Below the pieces are notes generated by a model that was not told the DNA's origin, made no database searches, and was given only the letters and a program-made list of their open reading frames with translations. Shown here one piece after another: positions 53,586-62,500 of a stretch of 64,000 bases of DNA (its first letter is position 1; the number at the start of each line of letters is the position of its first letter). The stretch covers positions 2,585,001 to 2,649,000 of the forward strand of contig NC_135551.1 in assembly GCF_964340395.1 (NCBI RefSeq), written 5' to 3'. The stretch comes from Glandiceps talaboti (taxonomy: Eukaryota; Hemichordata; Enteropneusta; Spengelidae). Made by a program: the position numbers and the translations under genes.

Positions 53586-56500
53586 GTACCACTACTACTA
53601 TAGTACTGTAAAGGAAAAGTTATTTATCTCTGATATCTGATGTATTTCTCTGCAGACATTCAGGATCCTTATGCTATTATTGTGTTACTAGAAAATGACA
53701 TGGTGGTCGTTGACCTTACATCTCAAGGGTAAGTCACATGTATGACACATGCTCAGAAATTCTATTTAAAATGCCATGATAACAGCAGTAAGTATTTAAA
53801 ATGACATGATAACAGCATTAAGTATTCCACCAAATGCCGTGATACCAGCATTAAGTATTCAAAATGCCATGATACATATTCAAAATGCCGTGATACCAGC
53901 ATTACGTATTGAAAATGTCATATCAACATTAAGTATTCAAAATGCCATGATACCAGCATTACATATTGAAAATGCCATGATACCAGCATTGAATATTTAA
54001 AATGCCATGATACCAGCATTAAGTATTCCAAATGCCATGATACCAGCATTAAGTATTCAAAATGCCATGATACCAGCATTGAATATTTAAAATGCCATGA
54101 TACCAGCATTGAATATTCAAAATGCCATGATACCAGCATTAAGTATTCAAAATGTCATGATACCAGCATTAAGTATTCAAAATGCCATGATACCAGCATT
54201 AAGTATTCAAAATGCCATGATACCAGCATTAAGTATTCAAAATGCCATGATACCAGCATTGAATATTTAAAATGCCATGATACCAGCATTGAATATTCAA
54301 AATGCCATGATACCAGCATTAAGTATTCAAAATGCCATGATACCAGCATTAAGTATTCAAAATGTCATGATACCAGCATTAAGTATTCAAAATGCCATGA
54401 TACCAGCATTAAGTATTCAAAATGTCATGATACCAGCATTAAGTATTCAAAATGTCATGATACCAGCATTAAGTATTCCAAATGCCATGATACCAGCATT
54501 AAGTATTCAAAATGCCATGATACCAGCATTAAGTATTCAAAATGCCATGATACCAGCATTGAATATTTAAAATGCCATGATACCAGCATTGAATATTCAA
54601 AATGCCATGATACCAGCATTAAGTATTCAAAATGCCATGATACCAGCATTAAGTATTCAAAATGCCATGGTACCAGCATTAAGTATTCAAAATGCCATGA
54701 TACCAGCATTAAGTATTCAAAATGCCATGATACCAGCATTAATCATTCCTCTAAGTACACCTGGTAAACTTAATATATATATCTGACTGTTCCATCATTG
54801 GTTTGATGCCAGCTATCATTTCTCTAAGTACACCTGGTAAACTTAATATATATATCTGACTGTCCTGTTATTGGTTTGATGCCAGCTATCATTCCTCTAA
54901 GTACACCTGGTAAACTTAATATATATATCTGACTGTTCCGTCATTGGTTTGATGCCAGCTATCATTTCTCTAAGTACACCTGGTAAACTTAATATATATA
55001 TCTGACTGTCCTGTCATTGGTTTGATACCAGCTATCATTCCTAGAAGTATACCTGGTAAACTTAATATATATATCTGACTGTTCCGTCATTGGTTTGATG
55101 CCAGCTATCATTTCTCTATAAGTACACCTGGTAAACTTAATATATATATCTGACTGTCCTGTTATTGGTTTGATGCCAGCTATCATTCCTCTAAGTACAC
55201 CTGGTAAACTTAATATATATATATCTCACTGTTCCGTCATTGGTTTGATGCCAGCTATCATTTCTCTAAGTACACAGCTATCATTTCTCTAAGTAAACCT
55301 GGTAAACCAATATTTATGACTCCCTATATCATCACTGTGAGTACATCTAGCAACTGACCATAGGTGTCATCACTGTTTGATTACAGGTTTCCATGCTTTG
55401 AGAACCCCTACCCAATGGATTTACATGAATCTCCTGTAACCTGTGTGCAATATTATGCTGACTGCCCACCAGATATTATACCTGCATTTTACTCAGTTGG
55501 GTCCAGTAGTCAACAGAAGAAAAGACAAGGATATAGTAAAAAGGTAAACTCAGTTGTATCTTTCAACTAGTCTATTAATTTTTCTAAGTCTTAGTGCAGG
55601 TCAGCCTTGATTTAGCTGATTACCAGGTACAATATTCTGTTAACCAATCAAAAAATGCCTAAACTAGTTATGTATGCTAGTGGCTATCTGGATGTTGCAC
55701 TTGTAAGGTAAACATCCTATCAAGAAACTACATGTATGGTCTACATACCAGGTGCAACATTCTGTAATAACCAATCAAAAAATGCCAGCACTTGTTAAGG
55801 TGTATGCTCATGGTTAAGTAGATGTTGCACCCATACAATGATGTTCAGCTGAGAACCTGTATGTACAGTAACAACTTGTTGTCTCTTCTCGTTACTCTCC
55901 GATATAATCTAGAGTTATATTTTGAAGGTGTTTCCTCTTTTATATCATTTTTCATTTTTCACTAAGGCACATGTTCAACTAACATGTTGATTACATGCAT
56001 ATTATTATTATGAGATAAGAAATGTGTCATTGTTTATGTTTTGTAGGAGTGGCCAGTCAAAGGTGGTGAGTGGGGCAGTGGTGGAAATAGCTACCCTGAA
56101 ATCATTATCACTGGGTAAGTTAGTTGTGGCAGTGGTGGACATAGCTACCCTGAAGTCATTTTCTTTTGATGAGCAAGTTCTTATGACTGACTACCTGTCT
56201 TAAGACTTCACTGTAGTAAAACTTGAAATGCCTACACTGGTAGTATGAAGTATGGAACTGGTAAATGAAGAAACATGCTAATCACATCACCTCAAGGTCT
56301 ATGAAAGACTTGCTATTGTTTGAGATTCACATCACCTCAAGGTCTATGAAAGACTTGCTATTGTTTGAGATTCACATCACCTCAAGGTCTATGAAAGACT
56401 TGCTATTGTTTGAGATTCACATCACCTCAAGGTCTATGAAAGACTTCAAATTGCACAAATACTTGAAATTATCAAGATTAGTTGACTTAAATTTGAAATA

Positions 56501-59500
56501 TCAAGATGTGTATTCTCTAAATCTTTTATACTTTTGTCACCTTGGTGTGTGAATTCCATGTCTTAGCATGTCAAGAATGTTTTCAACAAAGTTTGAACTA
56601 TAAATGTTTCCATATTTCCTTTTCATACTTAGAGGATATGAGGTACATTATGGCCTGGATATCAGTTTTAGGACCTTACTTGAGGAGGGCTTTGTAAGCC
56701 ATACTACTGAGGTCCACAAAATCCATATCATGGTTTTATTATATACCCTGCATATGCAAACATTTAGCTAAATGATAATGTTAAGCCAATCTTTGGTAAC
56801 AATTCTGTATGTGATCTTGAAAATTAATCACCATTTTGTTCAATGAAAGCTAAGAATGTACAGGTATGACTCAGTAGATTGAAGTATACAGTGATATAAT
56901 GAATATGATGAATATTCGCGTTATTTGGCTAAGATTGATAGTATCATTCAGGAAGTTGAAACCGTTAATACAGTAATTCTTGGGGACTTTAATGCCGATT
57001 TGGGATCACTGTTTGGGAATGAATTAGAGCAACATTGTAGAGAGAACAATTTGTTTATTTCTGATATCGATATTTTGGGTAGGAACAAAGACAATTTTAC
57101 GTTTTATAGTGAAGCCCATGGGAATACACATTGGTTAGATCACTGTCTAAGTACTCACTCTGTGCACAAAGCCATTTGTAATGTAGAGATTTTTCATGAT
57201 TTTATCTCGTCTGATCATTTCCCCATCAGTGTTAGTATTGAAACATCAGGTTTAACTCGTTTCGCTTCTGATTCTCAAAATGGCATCAATGCTAGGCCGA
57301 ATTGGCAGAGAGCAAAGTATGACAATTTGACAAGTTATCAGCTTATGACAGGAGAATTACTTAGCAATGTTTGCATTCCATGTAATACCCTTAAATGTCT
57401 GGATCCAAATTGTACCAACAGCGACCACCTTGCCGATTTGAATTTGTTTTATTCGGAAGTAATTAGTGCCTTGAAGCAGGCTGCTGAAAATAGCATTCCA
57501 CACTCAAATATGAATAATTTTCGTGAAGTGCCGGGTTGGAATGATTACTTACGCGATCTACATGATAGTGCACGGGATGCGTTTAAAATGTGGGTGGTTT
57601 ATGGTAAACCCTGTTCAGGTCCCCTCTGGGAGTTAATGCGTACAACGCGAGCCAAATTCAAGCTAGCGTTTAGGACTTGTAAGTGGAGGGAGAATACGGC
57701 TAAGGCAGATGCTTTGGCTAACAACCTTGTACAGAATAATTCTCGGAAATTTTGGAATTCTGTAAGGGCTTGCTCTGGAGCCACTAACTGTCCTTTACCT
57801 AGTACAGTTGGTGGTTGTACAGGCTATAGGGATATTGCTAGTATGTGGAAAACACATTATGAGAGTTTACTTAATTCTGTTTCTAACAGTCAGAATAAGG
57901 AATTTGTTCAGTCAACTCTGTCTAATATCGAGTTTGATTGCGAAATGACCGTTACGCCTAATGAACTTAAAGAGGCAGCTTTTAATCTAGAAAAAGGAAA
58001 AGCTATGGGGAGGGATGGCATAATGTCTGAACACCTCATCTACGCAAACCCGATCGTCTTTGTCTTGCTCAGTATGTTTTTTACTGCATTCTTTGTCCAT
58101 GGATGGCTTCCGAATAGTTTTATGGATGCCACAATTGTGCAATAGTAAAGGATAAAGCTAAGGATCTCACTTGAGTAGATAATTATAGACCAGTTGCTAT
58201 AGTTAACAGCTTCTAAATTATTTGAAATGTGCATTTTGAGTCGCATTGAGCAGTATATTGTGACAAGTGATTTTCAATTCGGGTTCAAAAAGAACCATTC
58301 CACTGACATGTGCATTTTTGTACTCAAAGAGATTGTTGATTTTTACAAAAGACACAATTCCCAGTTTTCTCTTGTTTCTTGGATGCGAGGAAAGCATTTG
58401 ATAGGGTTAACCATTGGACTCTGTTTAGGAAACTGATTGATAGGAAAACGCCACTGTTTATTGTTCGCATCCTTCAGTACTGGTATCATGCTCAGCTGTT
58501 TTTTGTACGCTGGGGTTCTACGGAATCTAACCATTTTAAAGTCATTAATGGGGTACGCCAGGGAAGCATAATCTCTCCAAAGTTATTTGCAGTCTACATC
58601 GAAAATCTTACCAAAAGGCTGAAGTTGGCAGGAGTCATGTGTCACATAGCTGGCAAGATTTTGAACCATTTGCTTTATGCAGATGACATTGTATTGATTT
58701 CGCCTTCGATTAAGTCGTTACAGAAACTATTAAGATATGTGAGCAATTTGGCATGGAACACAATATTCTGTTCCATACAACAAAAACAGAATGTGTGTCG
58801 TTTATTCCTAGGCAATGGAAACCAACCAGAATGCCTTCTGTTTATTTATATGGCAAACAGTTGAATTTTGTTACAGTTAAAAAATATCTTGGATACATAG
58901 TGACCTCCAATGGGTGCGATGAAGCAGATATGCAGAGACAACTTAGAGCTATGTATCCGAGGGCAAATATTATTGTCAGAAATTTTATTCATTGCTCGGA
59001 GCGTGTGAAATGTACACTTTTTAGGAGTTTTTAATATAGTGTTTACTGTTTACAAGTTTGGTGTAATTATAGCAACACGATGCTTCATAAAATACAGGTG
59101 GCATATAACTACACGTTGTGGTTAGTTTTTTGGCCTTAGAGGGGCAGTTAGCATAAGTAACAATTGTGTCAGTAGGAATATTCTTAATTTTACCTCATTA
59201 CAACGCAACTTGTTGTTCAAATTTGGTGTGGCTACATGAGAGCCACAATGAAATAATTAAGACGTGTGTTCTCTCCGACAATTATTTTTACTCCAGTTTC
59301 TGGAAAAACTACCGACTTGTATTGTATAATTAGTTGGGTTTTTATTTGTTTGTGGTTGTATGGGACTTTTTTAATGGCCAGAAATAAAGAATATAATAAT
59401 ATAATATAATTGGACAATAGACAGAGTGTACTGGGGCTTGATGTGGAATTATAACAATTTGGTTGATAAAACCAATGAATCCTTATATGTAATTATTCTG

Positions 59501-62500
59501 TGTTTGTTATTGTAGACATGCAGATGGCTCAGTCAAGTTTTGGGACGCATCTGCAGGTGAGTATACTTCCATTATCAATCCATCATCATATGTTTAAAGT
59601 TTATAACAAATCAATTATGTGTCATCTAGGTATCATACCTCACTATTTTCTTCCTGTTTAGTGGATATCTTTCCAATCATGATCAATGTCTGTACATTAT
59701 TTCCATAAGGTATAAATGTCATGTTTCCTCATGTCTGAATAATTACCCTGGTAATTTACATGTAGACAAAGCAACATTGTAGTAAATGTAATCTAAAATT
59801 TTTACCCCAGGCTGTTGACTTGCTGCTTCAATGGATAAATTCATTCCAAGACAACATTAACAAAGGGCCATGACTAGATGAATATTACTATAATTATAAA
59901 AGTTATACTAACTAATAATTCATATATCATATAATGTATTCAATATCTCATTCATAGTGTCGTTACAAGTACTGTATAAATTGAAGACTGCCAAAATCTT
60001 TGAGAAGAAAAGCAAGAGTTTGGATGGTGAAGAAGACCCATATGCAATTCAATTGATACAAATGTGTCTGGATAGTCGTATTTTGTCCATTGCTGGGGCC
60101 AGTGGGCATGTTATCATCTACAGATTTAGTAAACAAGAGATCCAAATTGACCAACTTCCTGTAAGTATATGAATGAAATGATACAATATGATTCAGCAGT
60201 GTACGGTACGATATGATACGGTATGATACGATATAATGGGATACGATATGATATGATGTGATATGATGCAATACAATATGGTAAGATGCAATATGATACA
60301 ATATGATATGATACTATACAATATGATACAATGTGATACAATACGGTACAATATATATGTATGATACGATACGGTATGATACGATATAATACAATACGAT
60401 ATGATACGATATATGATATACGATATACAATGCGATACGATACAATGCAATATGATACAATATGATACGATATGATACAATATGATACAGTACGATACGA
60501 TACGATACAATACTATACACAGAACAAGAGTTGTGCAAAGCTACGCAGACAATAGATAGATAAGAAATAAAAGTTGTAGGTGAAATAGAATGTTCATAGT
60601 CCGAATAGATTTGTTGATAAATTGATGTCAGAAAGTTTTCATGAGTTAAATGTGGAAAGTTACCGTACATTGTAATTTGGATAGACTATAGGAAAAACAT
60701 GATTATATACCATATTACAGTTATCAGAGAAATAAAAGATTTCATGGTTTGGCCACTAGGAGTGCTGTTTGCAATAAAAGATTTCATGGTTTGGCCACTA
60801 GGAGTGCTGTTTGCAATAAAAGATTTCATGGTTTGGCCACTAGGAGTGCCGTTTGCAATAAAAGATTTCATGGTTTGGCCACTAGGAGTGCTGTTTGCAA
60901 TAAAAGATTTCATGGTTAGGCCACTAGGAGTGCTGTTTGCAATAAAAGATTTCTTGGTTTGGCCACTAGGAGTGCCATTTGCAATAAAAGATTTCATGGT
61001 TTGGCCACTAGGAGTGCCATTTGCAATAAAAGATTTCATGGTTTGGCCACTAGGAGTGCCATTTGCAATAAAAGATTTCATGGTTTGGCCATTAGGAGTG
61101 CTGTTTACAAACCATTTTGAGGTTCACAAGTGAGCGCCAGAATAGTGTACAATAAAGGAGAGTAGACACAAAGTTGTATATGCACTGTCTACTTAGTGAT
61201 GTACTACCAGAGATAAAAACATGTCTAACCACTATTGTAATGCTATGTTAAGAACACACAAAGAGTTCTTTTACACACATTGTGTCATCTCCAAAAACTT
61301 TATAAATACCTGAAATAGAGATGTCTAAGATGGCATGGCCATTATATGTATTATGGTTTCTATATTACAGTCCATTGAGGTCTCCATTGTGTACGATGCA
61401 GAGGAAATAGAAACACCAGACTGTGAGTTACCACCAACTCCAATAGGTCGGAATTCTAGTACAACCAGCAGTACTAGTAGCATGCCTTTATCTGGGGCAG
61501 CTAGTAGTCAACACATGAGTTGCAGTTCTGGGGAAGGTATGAAGGATAATGTTCCCAATCTCAAAGTCAGAACTTCTTCCTTAAAATTTCCTCCTGGATA
61601 CCAGCCGGAATTGATCTGTCAGTTTGTGTGGGTGGATGGTGAACCTCCACCAACCGTTACATCTGTAGAAACCAATTCATCCTATGGAGTGTAAGTAGTA
61701 CTTTGTTGTCTTAGTACAGGTGTGTTCATTGGGTGGTCACCAGCTGCAACATTCTGCTAACCAATCAAAAACGTCTATACATGTTATGGTTTATGAGAGT
61801 AGATAACATCCAATATATAGATTGGTGTAAGCTTGTCATATATGTATACTATAGAGTAACACTTAATTAGTATACTAGGGGATGTATCAAATATTGTGAA
61901 GATTTTTATGCCATAAACACTTGCTGAAACCCCAACAATTCTCTGTACCTGCAATAGAATTTTACCTAGTATGTATGTCATGAAAATAATGACAGATTTT
62001 TTGGTCAACACTGCAACTTCCACTACAACATCTATACATGCATACTATATGCGCATGTGAGAATAAGTCAACCTTCTTGTTCTATTTTGACCCTCTAGCA
62101 TGAGGTAAAATACTATTACAGGTACTGAGAATAAGTCAACCTTCTTTATTTATTTAGACCCTCTAGCATGAGATAAAATGTTATTCCAGGTACCAATGAT
62201 TGAATGCCATTGCCATGGATTACTACATTTGTACATGTGCTATCTTAACAGTGTACCACCATTATAGGTTTAGTCTTTCCTTTAGGACCAACTGTGTCTA
62301 CTGCTGTGTAAGACAACTTTTTTCACATACAAATATTAATCCCAGTCCAACATGCAATGTTAACTTAAACATAGTGGGAAACATGTCGTGTGTAAACTAA
62401 AGTTTACCAATGACTTGACTTGCATTGTACAAATTGATAAGAGCAACACAGAAATAGTACAATTACATTGTTCTGTTGTATATTTAAAAAAGAAGCTTGT

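Noticed and set aside
48476-53603. Dozens of ORFs such as MSLPLLQSPPLHHYHHH
   Set aside because: They are frame shadows of the 68-bp array. They are short, overlapping and present in several frames and on both strands.
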